A stretch of DNA of 64,000 nucleotides from Loktanella atrilutea (GTDB lineage Bacteria; Pseudomonadota; Alphaproteobacteria; Rhodobacterales; Rhodobacteraceae). The stretch covers positions 62,001 through 126,000 of the forward strand of contig NZ_FQUE01000009.1 in NCBI RefSeq assembly GCF_900128995.1. The letters run 5' to 3'. Below the pieces are notes generated by a model. It was not told the origin of the DNA and searched no databases. It saw only the letters and a list, made by a program, of their open reading frames with translations. The translations under genes and the position numbers were made by a program. This document shows positions 43,142 through 51,544 of the stretch, piece after piece; the first letter of the stretch is position 1; each line of letters starts with the position of its first letter.

Positions 43142-43689
43142 TGCGCGCCCGCCGGCGCCTTGGACGCCGCGGCGCCGGCGTGCTGGCGATCCTCGTCGTT
43201 CAGATCATCTGCGCGATGTTCTTCCTCGCCAACATCCTGTCATCGGTCCTCGGCCTCGTCCCGATCAGTTGGCAGATCAGCGAATACATCGAACTTGGCG
43301 CCGCCCTCGGCCTGCTGCTGGGCGTCGTGCTTGGCGTCATCGTCCTGCAACGCACCCTGCGCCGCTCGGCCGAGATCGAGGATCAACTTCGCCGCGCCTC
43401 GGGCGCCTTCATGCAGATGCTGGAGGATCGTTTCGACAGCTGGCGCCTCACCCCGGCGGAGCGTGACGTCGCCCTCTTCGCGATCAAGGGCCTGTCCGGC
43501 GCCGATATCGCCCGCCTGCGCGGCGTCAGCGAAGGCACGGTGAAGGCGCAAAGCAACGCCATCTACCGCAAGGCCGGCGTCAGTGGCCGGGGCCAGTTGC
43601 TCAGCCTGTTCCTCGACGACCTCATGGTCCTGCCGGAACCGGAAAGTGATTGGTCAAAGGACGACCCGCGGGACAAGGCCTCTGCCTGA
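43141..43689 (+). CDS. Membrane-anchored LuxR-type HTH regulator
   Basis: 182 residues. Two predicted spans (about 13-35 and 50-70) joined by a short loop, a helical linker (RTLRRSAEIEDQLRRASGAF), then a GerE/LuxR helix-turn-helix (LTPAERDVALFAIKGLSGAD, then VSEGTVKAQSNAIYRKAGV). There is no receiver or autoinducer domain, so the signal is probably sensed in or at the membrane. Its ATG overlaps the second PepSY gene by 1 bp, so the secreted proteins may be its signal partners or targets (inference). Confidence 0.85.
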   Translation: MRARRRLGRRGAGVLAILVVQIICAMFFLANILSSVLGLVPISWQISEYIELGAALGLLLGVVLGVIVLQRTLRRSAEIEDQLRRASGAFMQMLEDRFDSWRLTPAERDVALFAIKGLSGADIARLRGVSEGTVKAQSNAIYRKAGVSGRGQLLSLFLDDLMVLPEPESDWSKDDPRDKASA

Positions 43690-43722
43690 CCCGCCCCGTG
43701 ACGCTATGCGCCACGGGGCGGG
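43690..43722. terminator. Bidirectional terminator between convergent genes
   Basis: Perfect 11-bp arms CCCGCCCCGTG (43690-43700) and CACGGGGCGGG (43712-43722), 11-nt loop, lying exactly between the LuxR-type gene and the convergent molybdenum hydroxylase gene. Confidence 0.75.
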
Positions 43723-43726
43723 CCGG

Positions 43727-45967
43727 TTAGTCCAGCAGATCCTCGATCCGGATCGGAAAGCGGCGCGCGCGCTTGCCTGTCGCGTGCCAGATCGCGTTCG
43801 CAATGGCGCCGACCGTTCCGGTGACGCCAATCTCTCCGACACCCTTGATCCCAAGGGCGTTCACGTAGGGGTCGTCCTCGTGGATCGTCAGCACCTCCAG
43901 CCCGCGCACGTCGGCGTTGACCGGCACATGATACCCCGCCAGATCGGCGTTCATGATCCGGCCGGAACGCGGGTCGTGCTTCGCCTCCTCGTGCAGGGCG
44001 AAAGAGATGCCCCAGATCATGCCGCCCATCAGCTGGCTTTCCGTCAGCCGGGGGTTGATGATCCGGCCCGCGGCAAAGGCGCCGACCAGCCGCGTCACGC
44101 GGACCTGACACAGGTCCGGATCGACCTTCACCTCTGCAAAGACCGCGCCGTGAGAGTTCATTGCATGGGCCTCCGCATCCGCGGCCGGCCTTGACGCAGA
44201 CCCCGCACCGGTCAGGTCCACCGCCCCGGCCCGCGACAGGATCGCCGCGAAATCCTCGCTGCGACTGTCGTCGCCTGCGACGTAAAGGCGCCCGTCACGC
44301 GCGGTGAAATCCGCGTTGCCGCTACCGTGAAGGGGCGAATCCGGGTCGGCCGCCGCGATCTCGCCCAGCTTGCGGATCGCGTCGCGACCGGCCGCATGCA
44401 GCGCGCCGCCCGCGGTCGCCGTATGCCCCGACCCGCCCGCGATGCCCGCGTTCGGAAGGGACGAATGGCCGGCCCGGAACTCCACCCGGTCCATCGGCAG
44501 GCCCAGACTGTCCGCCGCGATCTGCGCCAGCGCCGTCCAGGCCCCCTGCCCCATGTCGATGGCAGAGGTTTCGACCAGCGCGGACCCGTCGGCGCGCAGC
44601 GTCGCCGTCGCCTCCGCCTCGAACATCGGGCAGCCGAACAGCGCCGTGCCCATGCCCCAGCCGGTCAACAGCCCCCGCGCGTCACGCATCCGGCCCGGCT
44701 CCATCGGCCGGTCCGCCCAGCCGAACCGCTTTGCACCCTCGGCATAGCACGCGCGCAGGGCCTTCGACGAATAGGGCTTGCCGGTCCCCGGCTCCACCTC
44801 TGCATAGTTGCGCAGCCGGAACTTCAGCGGGTCGAGGCCTGCAAGCAGCGCCATTTCGTCCATCGCGCATTCCAGCGCCGCCGACCCCGACGCCTCTCCG
44901 GGCGCGCGCATCGGTCCGGGAGTACCGACGTCCAGACGTACCGCGCGGTGCGCCGACCGCAGCGCCTCTGCCGCGTAAAGGCCCTGCGACGCGTTCGCCG
45001 CGGGCTCGATGAAATCGTCGAAGCGGGACGTGGCCGCCGTGCCTTCGTGATCCAGAACGGTCAGCGCCGCGCCACCGTCGATCCCCAGCCGCAGCCGCTG
45101 ACGCGTTGCACCACGGTGCCCGACGGGGCCGAACATCTGCGCCCGTGTCAGCATCAGCTTCACCGGCCGGCCTGCCGTCCGCGCCGCAAGGATCGCCAGC
45201 ACCTGCGGCCCCGTCGGAAAGGCCTTCGATCCGAACCCGCCACCGATATAGGGGCAGCGGATCGTCACGTTGTCGGCGGGAATCCCGAAGAAATAGGCAT
45301 AGCTTGCACAGGACAGGCTCAGCGCCTGACTGGGCAGGTCGAGGTGCAGTCGGTCGCCGTCCCATGCGGCCACCACCGCGTGGGTTTCCATGGCATTATG
45401 ATACTGGGCCGGTGTTTCGTAGACGACATCGATGGCACTGACGGCGGCTGCATGTCCCGCCGGGACATCGCCATGCTCTGCCCCGCCGGGACGTCCGAAG
45501 GCGCCCGGTTCCACCGCTTCACCCCCCTGCCCTGCCAGTGTCGTCTCTGAATCGGCAACCTCGTAGCGCGGCGCCAGCAGGCGCGCGCCTTCCGTCGCCG
45601 CCTCCAGCGTCTCGCCCACCACCAGTGCGATCGGCTGCCCGGCATAGCGCACGCCATCGTTCTGCAGGACATCGACGATGAACGAAAATCCGTTCGGCTT
45701 CGCCTCCGGGTCGCCCTGCAGCGGCGGACGGTTCTGTGGCGTCATCACGTGGGTCACACCGGCGACGGCGGTGGCAGCTTCGACATTCAGATGCACGACG
45801 CGCCCCCGTGCGATCGCGGCGGGCACATAGACGGCATAGAGCAGTCCCTCGGGCGTATTGTCGGCAGCGAAGGTCGCCGTGCCGGTCACCTTCGCCAAGC
45901 CGTCACGCCGCGTCAACGGCTGGCCGGCGTTCGACCCATAGCGTTGCGGTGTCATCGTATCAGACAT
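43727..45967 (-). CDS. Molybdenum hydroxylase large subunit (xanthine dehydrogenase family, PaoC-like)
   Basis: 746 residues from ATG 45967 (ATG 45973 also possible; both follow GGAG). Aldehyde-oxidase/xanthine-dehydrogenase molybdopterin-binding fold: PLTRRDGLAKVTGTATFAAD start, GGGFGSKAFPTGP (about residue 255), PMRAPGEASGSAALECAMDE and the catalytic Glu in IKGVGEIGVTGTVGAIANAI near residue 710. Hydroxylates an aldehyde or N-heterocycle with water. It overlaps the FAD subunit by 8 bp and is the last gene of the operon. Confidence 0.92.
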   Translation of the reverse strand: MSDTMTPQRYGSNAGQPLTRRDGLAKVTGTATFAADNTPEGLLYAVYVPAAIARGRVVHLNVEAATAVAGVTHVMTPQNRPPLQGDPEAKPNGFSFIVDVLQNDGVRYAGQPIALVVGETLEAATEGARLLAPRYEVADSETTLAGQGGEAVEPGAFGRPGGAEHGDVPAGHAAAVSAIDVVYETPAQYHNAMETHAVVAAWDGDRLHLDLPSQALSLSCASYAYFFGIPADNVTIRCPYIGGGFGSKAFPTGPQVLAILAARTAGRPVKLMLTRAQMFGPVGHRGATRQRLRLGIDGGAALTVLDHEGTAATSRFDDFIEPAANASQGLYAAEALRSAHRAVRLDVGTPGPMRAPGEASGSAALECAMDEMALLAGLDPLKFRLRNYAEVEPGTGKPYSSKALRACYAEGAKRFGWADRPMEPGRMRDARGLLTGWGMGTALFGCPMFEAEATATLRADGSALVETSAIDMGQGAWTALAQIAADSLGLPMDRVEFRAGHSSLPNAGIAGGSGHTATAGGALHAAGRDAIRKLGEIAAADPDSPLHGSGNADFTARDGRLYVAGDDSRSEDFAAILSRAGAVDLTGAGSASRPAADAEAHAMNSHGAVFAEVKVDPDLCQVRVTRLVGAFAAGRIINPRLTESQLMGGMIWGISFALHEEAKHDPRSGRIMNADLAGYHVPVNADVRGLEVLTIHEDDPYVNALGIKGVGEIGVTGTVGAIANAIWHATGKRARRFPIRIEDLLD

Positions 45968-47015
45968 GGGCATGATCTCCGTTCTGGTCAGCAAAGGGTG
46001 AGGCAGGCAGCGCCGGCATCCGTTCGGGCGTGCCGGCGGCGGCCAGTTCCAGCGCCCGGATCGCCGTGCGCCGCGCAAGCGCAATCTTCCAGCCGTTGTC
46101 GTTCGATGGCACGGCCCCGTCCAACGCGCGCGCCGCTGCCTGATCGAAGGGCGCCGCATCCGGCGCATGGCCAACCAGCAGCGCCTCGGCCTCCGTCACG
46201 CGCCATGGCTTTGCCGCGATGGCACCCAGCGAAAGCCGCGCTTCCGCGATCACGCCACCCTCGACCCGCAGCGCGGCGGCGGCAGAGGTCGTCGCAAAGG
46301 CATAGGACGTCCGGTCCCGCACCTTGAGGTAGCGGGCATGGGCCGCAAACCCCTTGGCGTCCGCTGGCAGACGCAGGGCCACGATGATCTCGCCCGGCTG
46401 CAGCGCCGTCTCACGCTCCGGCGTCTCTCCGGGCAGCAGGTGAAAGTCGCGCAGCGCAACCTCGCGCGCACCGTCCGGGCCCTGTACCTCGACCACCGCA
46501 TCAAGTGCAGCCAGCGGCACGCAGAAGTCCGATGGATGGGTGGTGATGCAGGCATCGCCAAACCCCAGCACGGCGGTATGGCTGTCCACCCCGCCCCGCG
46601 CATCGCATCCGGTCCCCGGCTCTCGCCGGTTGCAGGCGGCGGTGGTATCCTGAAAATAGGCGCAGCGGGTGCGCTGCATCAGGTTGCCCGCCACCGTCGC
46701 CGCATTCCGCAACTGGCCGGACGCGCCTGACAACAGCGCCTCTGCCACCATCGGGAAATCATGGGCAAAGCCGGTGTCATCCGCCAGTTCGGCGTTGCTG
46801 ACCAGCGCACCGATCCGCAGTGACCCGTCGTCCAGCGTCGTGATACCGCGCAGATCGGCCAGCCGGTTGATGTCGATGACCGTGTCGGGCAGCATCACGC
46901 CGCCCTTCATCAGGTCCAGCAGGTTGGTCCCGCCCCCCAGCCAGACGGCACCGGGATGCCAGACCTGCAGCGCCTCTGCTACGCTGGCGGGCTGGACGAA
47001 ATCGAACCGCTTCAT
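45960..47015 (-). CDS. Molybdenum hydroxylase FAD subunit with extra Cys motif (PaoB-like)
   Basis: 351 residues from the ATG at 47015, overlapping the upstream stop (ATGA). FAD-binding loops LGGGTNLLDLMKGGV (about residue 26) and ASGQLRNAATVAGNLMQRTR. It then carries CAYFQDTTAACNRREPGTGC, the Cys-rich insert that holds a 4Fe-4S cluster in E. coli PaoB. That makes the complex PaoABC/YagTSR-like, an aldehyde oxidoreductase, rather than a classical xanthine dehydrogenase. Confidence 0.9.
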   Translation of the reverse strand: MKRFDFVQPASVAEALQVWHPGAVWLGGGTNLLDLMKGGVMLPDTVIDINRLADLRGITTLDDGSLRIGALVSNAELADDTGFAHDFPMVAEALLSGASGQLRNAATVAGNLMQRTRCAYFQDTTAACNRREPGTGCDARGGVDSHTAVLGFGDACITTHPSDFCVPLAALDAVVEVQGPDGAREVALRDFHLLPGETPERETALQPGEIIVALRLPADAKGFAAHARYLKVRDRTSYAFATTSAAAALRVEGGVIAEARLSLGAIAAKPWRVTEAEALLVGHAPDAAPFDQAAARALDGAVPSNDNGWKIALARRTAIRALELAAAGTPERMPALPASPFADQNGDHAHV

Positions 47016-47509
47016 GCTGCGTCTCCTCGTTCGGCGGCAGCCATGCGACGCGTCGCCTCCTGCACCGCCCTGGTGATGCCGTGATAGGCGGCACACCGGC
47101 AGATGTTGCCGCTCATACCTTCGCGGATACGCTCCGGATCGTCCCCGGCGCGGCCTTCCGCGATCAGGCCCACCGCACTCATGATCTGGCCCGGGGTGCA
47201 GTATCCACACTGGAATCCGTCGTTTTCCAGAAATGCCGTCTGCACCGGGTGCAGTGCATCGCCATCGGCCAGCCCTTCGATCGTCGTGACCGTGGCACCG
47301 TCGAGTGTCGCCGCCAGCGTCAGGCAGGCATTCATCCGCTTGCCGTTCAGCAGCACCGTACAGGCCCCGCACTGGCCGCGGTCGCAGCCTTTCTTCGTTC
47401 CCGGCAGGGCCAGACGCTCGCGCAGCAGGTCCAGCAGCGTCACGCGCGGGTCATCCAGCACGATGTCGCGGACGACACCGTTCAGGGTCAGAGAGATAGA
47501 AAGTGACAT
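47012..47509 (-). CDS. Molybdenum hydroxylase 2Fe-2S subunit (PaoA-like)
   Basis: 165 residues. Two 2Fe-2S centres: plant-type GCDRGQCGACTVLLNGKRMN (about residues 41-60) and the helical CGYCTPGQIM ... GNICRCAAYHGI. Unlike E. coli PaoA there is no twin-arginine leader; the protein starts directly in the ferredoxin fold, so the complex is probably cytoplasmic. First gene of the leftward operon, divergent from a TetR regulator. Confidence 0.92.
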   Translation of the reverse strand: MSLSISLTLNGVVRDIVLDDPRVTLLDLLRERLALPGTKKGCDRGQCGACTVLLNGKRMNACLTLAATLDGATVTTIEGLADGDALHPVQTAFLENDGFQCGYCTPGQIMSAVGLIAEGRAGDDPERIREGMSGNICRCAAYHGITRAVQEATRRMAAAERGDAA

Positions 47510-47619
47510 GCGTCCTTCCCTTCCGTGCTATTTTGCGGAAAGCAGGGCACATGCGCCCTGCCGGGTGGCGATCCCCCGCACCAATCGGGGCCTTGGTGGA
47601 TCGTTCAGAAACCGTTATA

Positions 47620-47634
47620 CGGAGGAACCCTCCG
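47620..47634. promoter_or_regulatory. Candidate TetR operator
   Basis: CGGAGG-AAC-CCTCCG, a 15-bp perfect inverted repeat in the divergent region, 26 bp before the TetR start. Local operators of this size are usual for TetR proteins; it would control both directions. Confidence 0.55.
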
Positions 47635-47659
47635 CTTTGCAAGTGAAAGGTGGTTGCCC

Positions 47660-48229
47660 TTGGAAACGCGCAAACGCAAGCCGCGGTCCGACGCCCTGCG
47701 CAACCGTGAAAGACTGATCGCGGCAGCCAAGGACGTGCTGGGCAAGGGCGGCCCGGACGCAAGCCTCGAGGCCGTCGCGCGCGAGGCCGGTGTCGGGATC
47801 GGCACGCTCTACCGCAATTTTCCCGACCGGGCGGCGTTGTTCCATGCGGTCTTCCTGCGCGAGCTCGAACAGCTCGTGACCACCGCCGACAGCCTTGACC
47901 GGACCGACGATCCGGTTGGGGCCCTGCGGCACTGGCTTCACGCCAATGTCGCGACGGTCGAGACGAAGCGTGGCATGCTGGGTGCGCTTTCGCTGGTGAT
48001 GTCCGACGACCTCAAGCGCCCCCTCGCACCGCTGTCAGACCGGATCAACGCCGCCGTGGCGCGGCTTCTGGAAGCGGCGGCCTCGCAGGGACAGATCAGG
48101 GACGACGTGACGGCGGATGATGTTTTGCAGACGATGTATGCACTCTGCTACGCCCGCCCGCCCGGCCCGGACTGGCGGGCGCAGGTGTTGCGCCTGCTGG
48201 ATATCTTCGTCGACGGTCTGCGGCGCTAG
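47660..48229 (+). CDS. TetR-family transcriptional regulator
   Basis: 189 residues from a TTG at 47660, preceded by AAAGG at suitable spacing; the frame upstream crosses the operator and is not needed. N-terminal helix-turn-helix (LEAVAREAGVGIGTLYRNFP, about residues 32-51), then an all-helical ligand domain. Divergent from the molybdenum hydroxylase operon and probably its repressor, induced by an aldehyde or heterocycle (inference). Confidence 0.88.
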   Translation: METRKRKPRSDALRNRERLIAAAKDVLGKGGPDASLEAVAREAGVGIGTLYRNFPDRAALFHAVFLRELEQLVTTADSLDRTDDPVGALRHWLHANVATVETKRGMLGALSLVMSDDLKRPLAPLSDRINAAVARLLEAAASQGQIRDDVTADDVLQTMYALCYARPPGPDWRAQVLRLLDIFVDGLRR

Positions 48230-48446
48230 AAGGCGATGCGCAGGTCACCAAAGCTGACACCCCTTCGCGCCGCATAAAGGGCTGATACCGCTTTTTTCGG
48301 AACAATATCCCCCTCCGTCCGCTTTGATCACAAGACCGTGTGGCAAAAACTGCTGCACGACTGCTCCGCGCAGGCCATTGCGGCGCAGCCATCAGAAGCA
48401 CCGACCGGACGCAAAGCGCCGGATGCGGACCGAGGAAAGGATAACG

Positions 48447-50105
48447 ATGCAGGATCACATGGACCGGATGAAACAGCAGCGACTACTGATCTTTCCCAAG
48501 GTAAATGTCAGGGTCTTTTCGGTCTCGGCGATCCTGATCCTGGGCTTCATCATCCTTGGCGCCGCGTTCAGCGAAACGGCGGGCGCGGTGTTCTCGGGCA
48601 TGCAGGACTGGCTGGCGAATACCTTCGGATGGGCCATGATCATCCTCGTCAACGTCATGCTGGTCGCCGTCGTATATCTCGCCTTCGGCCGGTTCGGGGA
48701 CATCCGCCTGGGACGCATGGACGAGGCGCCGGAATACAGCCTGTTCGCCTGGGTCGCGATGCTGTTCTCTGCCGGCATCGGGATCGGCCTGATCTACTGG
48801 GGCGCCGCAGAGCCGCTCTACCACTTTTTCGCCCCCCCGGTCGGAGAAGCCGAGACCGTCGAGGCCGCCAAGCAGGCGATGACGATCTCTTTCCTGCACT
48901 GGGGTTTCCATGCCTGGGCGGTCTATGCCGTCGTGGCGCTCAGCCTCGCCTACTTCCACTTTCGCAAGGGGTTGCCGCTGACGATCCGCTCGGCGCTCTA
49001 CCCTCTGCTGGGGGACCGGATCTATGGATTCTGGGGCGATGTGGTCGACATCCTCGCCGTCTTCGGCACCATGTTCGGTATCGTGACCTCGCTGGGCCTT
49101 GGCGCGATGCAGATCAATTCGGGCCTCGATACCGTCTTCGGCCTGCCGCAGAACGCCTTCGTGCAGATCGCCGTCATCGCCGTCATCACCGCAATGGCGA
49201 CCCTGTCGGTCGTCGCGGGCCTGGACGGCGGCATCAAACGGCTGTCGAGCATCAACATCGGCCTGTCGCTGGTCTTCCTCGTCTTCATGGTCATCGTCGG
49301 CCCCACCCTCTTTATCTTCGATACCTTCGTGCAAAGCTACGGAGCCTACGTGCGCGACATCGTATCCTGGGGGACATGGACGGAGGCATGGACCGACGGC
49401 GGCACATGGCAGAACAACTGGACGATCTTCTATTGGGCATGGTGGGTCAGCTGGGCACCCTTCGTCGGCGTCTTCGTCGCCCGGATCAGCCGCGGCCGCA
49501 CGATCCGCGAGTTCATCCTCGGCGTCATGCTGATCCCCGCTTCGATCATGTTCTTCTGGTTCTGCGCCTTCGGCGGCACGGCGCTGTCGATCTCTCTCGG
49601 TGGCGACCCAACGCTGGTCGAGGCGACACAGAACGCCTATGGCGATGCGATGTTCGCCCTGCTGGATTACTTCCCCTTAGCCAGCATCACCTCGGGCTTC
49701 GCCATCATCCTGATCGTGATGTGGTTCGTGACATCCTCCGATTCCGGGTCCTTCGTGATCGACATGCTGACTGCCGGCGGCGACCCGGATCCACCCAAGG
49801 TGCAGCGCATCTTCTGGGCGATCAGCGAAGGCGCCGTGGCATCGGTCCTGTTGCTGGCAGGCGGTCTGTCCGCGCTGCAGGCGGCAGCGGTCGTGGCGGG
49901 CTTTCCCTTTGCCATCGTCGTGGCACTGATCCTGATCGGCCTGATCAAGGCGCTGCGCTGGGACCCGCTGATCGTCTACAGGCACAACCAGAAATACCGC
50001 AACGACGCGGAAGCGGACCACGCGATGCCACCGGAACTGCCCGGCGAGCTTTACGGTGAAAGACCCGCCGACCCGGCGGACGTTGCCCCCCAGCCGGCGG
50101 AGTAA
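48447..50105 (+). CDS. BCCT-family betaine/carnitine/choline-type transporter
   Basis: 552 residues from the ATG at 48447 after GAGGAAAGG; the longer open frame upstream lacks support. Twelve spans. BCCT signatures: WGAAEPLYHFFAPP near residue 118 and the Trp-rich span NWTIFYWAWWVSWAPFVGVF, followed by ARISRGRTIREFI. Sodium- or proton-coupled uptake of a quaternary amine or DMSP-type osmolyte. Single gene with its own terminator; the C-terminal tail is acidic and Pro-rich. Confidence 0.92.
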   Translation: MQDHMDRMKQQRLLIFPKVNVRVFSVSAILILGFIILGAAFSETAGAVFSGMQDWLANTFGWAMIILVNVMLVAVVYLAFGRFGDIRLGRMDEAPEYSLFAWVAMLFSAGIGIGLIYWGAAEPLYHFFAPPVGEAETVEAAKQAMTISFLHWGFHAWAVYAVVALSLAYFHFRKGLPLTIRSALYPLLGDRIYGFWGDVVDILAVFGTMFGIVTSLGLGAMQINSGLDTVFGLPQNAFVQIAVIAVITAMATLSVVAGLDGGIKRLSSINIGLSLVFLVFMVIVGPTLFIFDTFVQSYGAYVRDIVSWGTWTEAWTDGGTWQNNWTIFYWAWWVSWAPFVGVFVARISRGRTIREFILGVMLIPASIMFFWFCAFGGTALSISLGGDPTLVEATQNAYGDAMFALLDYFPLASITSGFAIILIVMWFVTSSDSGSFVIDMLTAGGDPDPPKVQRIFWAISEGAVASVLLLAGGLSALQAAAVVAGFPFAIVVALILIGLIKALRWDPLIVYRHNQKYRNDAEADHAMPPELPGELYGERPADPADVAPQPAE

Positions 50106-50152
50106 ACCGGTCGCACCCCCGACGATCGGCCAACCCGCCGGTCAAAATGAAA

Positions 50153-50189
50153 AGACCTTCCCCTTGGTGAGATGCCATGGGGAAGGTCT
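50153..50189 (+). terminator. Terminator after the BCCT gene
   Basis: Perfect 11-bp arms AGACCTTCCCC (50153-50163) and GGGGAAGGTCT (50179-50189), with inner TGG/CCA pairing in the loop. It separates the transporter gene from the partition locus. Confidence 0.75.
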
Positions 50190-50217
50190 ACTTCGTTTGC
50201 TGATGGCGGTTTCGGAA

Positions 50218-50247
50218 TTCAAACCTTATCCGCGGATAAGGTTTGAA
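50218..50247. repeat. Partition-site palindrome 1 (parS-like)
   Basis: Perfect 30-bp palindrome centred at 50232/50233 containing the core ACCTTATCCGCGGATAAGGT. One of four copies clustered around parB, parA and the initiator; inferred ParB-binding centromere site. Confidence 0.8.
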
Positions 50248-50330
50248 GGCTACGCGAGAGAAATACCTGCTATATCGTTGTTATAAAACATCTTTATGGA
50301 GGGCACTGCGCAAACCGCTTGCCATCGTAA

Positions 50331-50366
50331 GGGCCAAAACCTTACCCGCGGATAAGGTTTTGGCCC
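50331..50366. repeat. Partition-site palindrome 2 (parS-like)
   Basis: 36-bp palindrome with a single mismatched pair (C45/A52 counted from 50300), centred at 50348/50349 and lying just downstream of the parB stop. It has the same core with one change, and the longest arms of the four. Confidence 0.8.
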
Positions 50367-50374
50367 CTGCCCCG

Positions 50375-51484
50375 TCAGTCCAGCCCATCGATCAGCGCCG
50401 CAATCGCGCGTTCCAGCCGCGCGCGGTCCATGGTCGAGAAGTCGCGGTCGATCTTGATTTCCAACCGCCCCACGGCGGCGGTGCATTTCACGCGGCCACG
50501 CCCGGTGCGGATGTCGAAGGTCGTCTTGGTCTTGCCCCGGTCGGCCTGCGCCTTTCGGGTCGGCGCATCACGGGCCGGCAGGACGGGGCCGTCATCCATA
50601 TAGCGGTCGACGCCCACGCAGCGGCGCAACACTTCGAGTTCGTCGTGAATCGATCGACTGTCCCAGTCCCGCAAGTCGTCTCTGATACGACCGATAAGTT
50701 CTGGCCGGTCTTCAAGCTCGCGCGCAAGATCGACGCCCAGCTTGCGAGGGATTTCCGTCGGATACATCAGATAGTTGCCGATCAGATCGAGCATCCGGGC
50801 AAAGGCACGGATGTAGCTGCGCTTGGAATAGGGCGCCGACTGGAACAACGCCTTGACCGCGCCCTGCAGGTCATGGACCGGCGTCGCAGGGTCGGCCGCG
50901 TAGTTCTGGGCGGCATTGGCCATCTCTGCAAACGACAGGTCCTTCCGCACCACGTTCTCGTCCACCATCCGACGGTAAAGGCCCGCGATATCTTCCCCGC
51001 GGGGAAGGACCAGCGCGGGCACCCTGCCCCACCTCTCGGGATCTTCTTCGGCCAGTACGCGATATGCAGACAGCCGACGAAAGCCTTGGATCAACTCGTA
51101 ACCCGTGCCGTCGGTGCGCGCCTCCACCCGGATCGGGTTCGACAGGCCCACCTCGCGGATCGAAGTCACGAGATCATCGAGCTCGGGATCGTCGCTGCCC
51201 AGCCGTTCGCGCGTCAGCAGGTAGGTGTGGACCTGATCGAGGGGGATCTCCTCGACGACCTGGCCCGCGGCCCTCATGGCCACGAAGGCATGCGCCAGTT
51301 CATCATTCTCTGCGCGGATCGCGGCGGCGGCGGCGTTGCGGGCCTGCAGCGCAGAGGCGTTTTCCGAAATCGCGCTCGCCATTGGCCCACGTCGCGCGGT
51401 GGTTTCGGGCTCCGCCGGCGCAGGCGCAACCTCTGGCGTGTCATCTGGCATCTCGACATCGAAGATACGTTTCTTGCGGGTCAT
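50375..51484 (-). CDS. parB: ParB-family plasmid partition protein
   Basis: 369 residues. ParB/Srx N-domain around residues 80-190, with the conserved box GFRRLSAYRVL and ENVVRKDLSFAEMANAA. A helix-turn-helix-rich middle follows (PYSKRSYIRAFARMLDLIGN), then a C-terminal dimerisation end. Binds the palindromic sites around it and couples them to ParA for plasmid segregation. RepB-like order, but there is no RepC; the initiator is a separate DnaA-like gene. Leftward with parA, separated by 60 bp holding palindrome 3. Confidence 0.9.
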   Translation of the reverse strand: MTRKKRIFDVEMPDDTPEVAPAPAEPETTARRGPMASAISENASALQARNAAAAAIRAENDELAHAFVAMRAAGQVVEEIPLDQVHTYLLTRERLGSDDPELDDLVTSIREVGLSNPIRVEARTDGTGYELIQGFRRLSAYRVLAEEDPERWGRVPALVLPRGEDIAGLYRRMVDENVVRKDLSFAEMANAAQNYAADPATPVHDLQGAVKALFQSAPYSKRSYIRAFARMLDLIGNYLMYPTEIPRKLGVDLARELEDRPELIGRIRDDLRDWDSRSIHDELEVLRRCVGVDRYMDDGPVLPARDAPTRKAQADRGKTKTTFDIRTGRGRVKCTAAVGRLEIKIDRDFSTMDRARLERAIAALIDGLD

Positions 51485-51509
51485 GGTCGGTCCCCTTCAT
51501 GGTCTGGTG

Positions 51510-51533
51510 AAACCTTATCCGCGGATAAGGTTT
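51510..51533. repeat. Partition-site palindrome 3 (parS-like)
   Basis: Perfect 24-bp palindrome with the same core, between parA and parB. In this position ParB binding could also damp parB expression. Confidence 0.8.
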
Positions 51534-51544
51534 GCGGGATTGGG

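Noticed and set aside
41820-43143. CRISPR-like repeats
   Set aside because: The repetition is in-frame coding of Gly/Asp tails and single palindromes; no regularly spaced repeats with unique spacers occur anywhere in the window.
47012-47509. CO dehydrogenase small subunit
   Set aside because: The FAD subunit carries the PaoB Cys motif, and the large subunit has no visible CoxL-type active-site loop (AYRCSFR).
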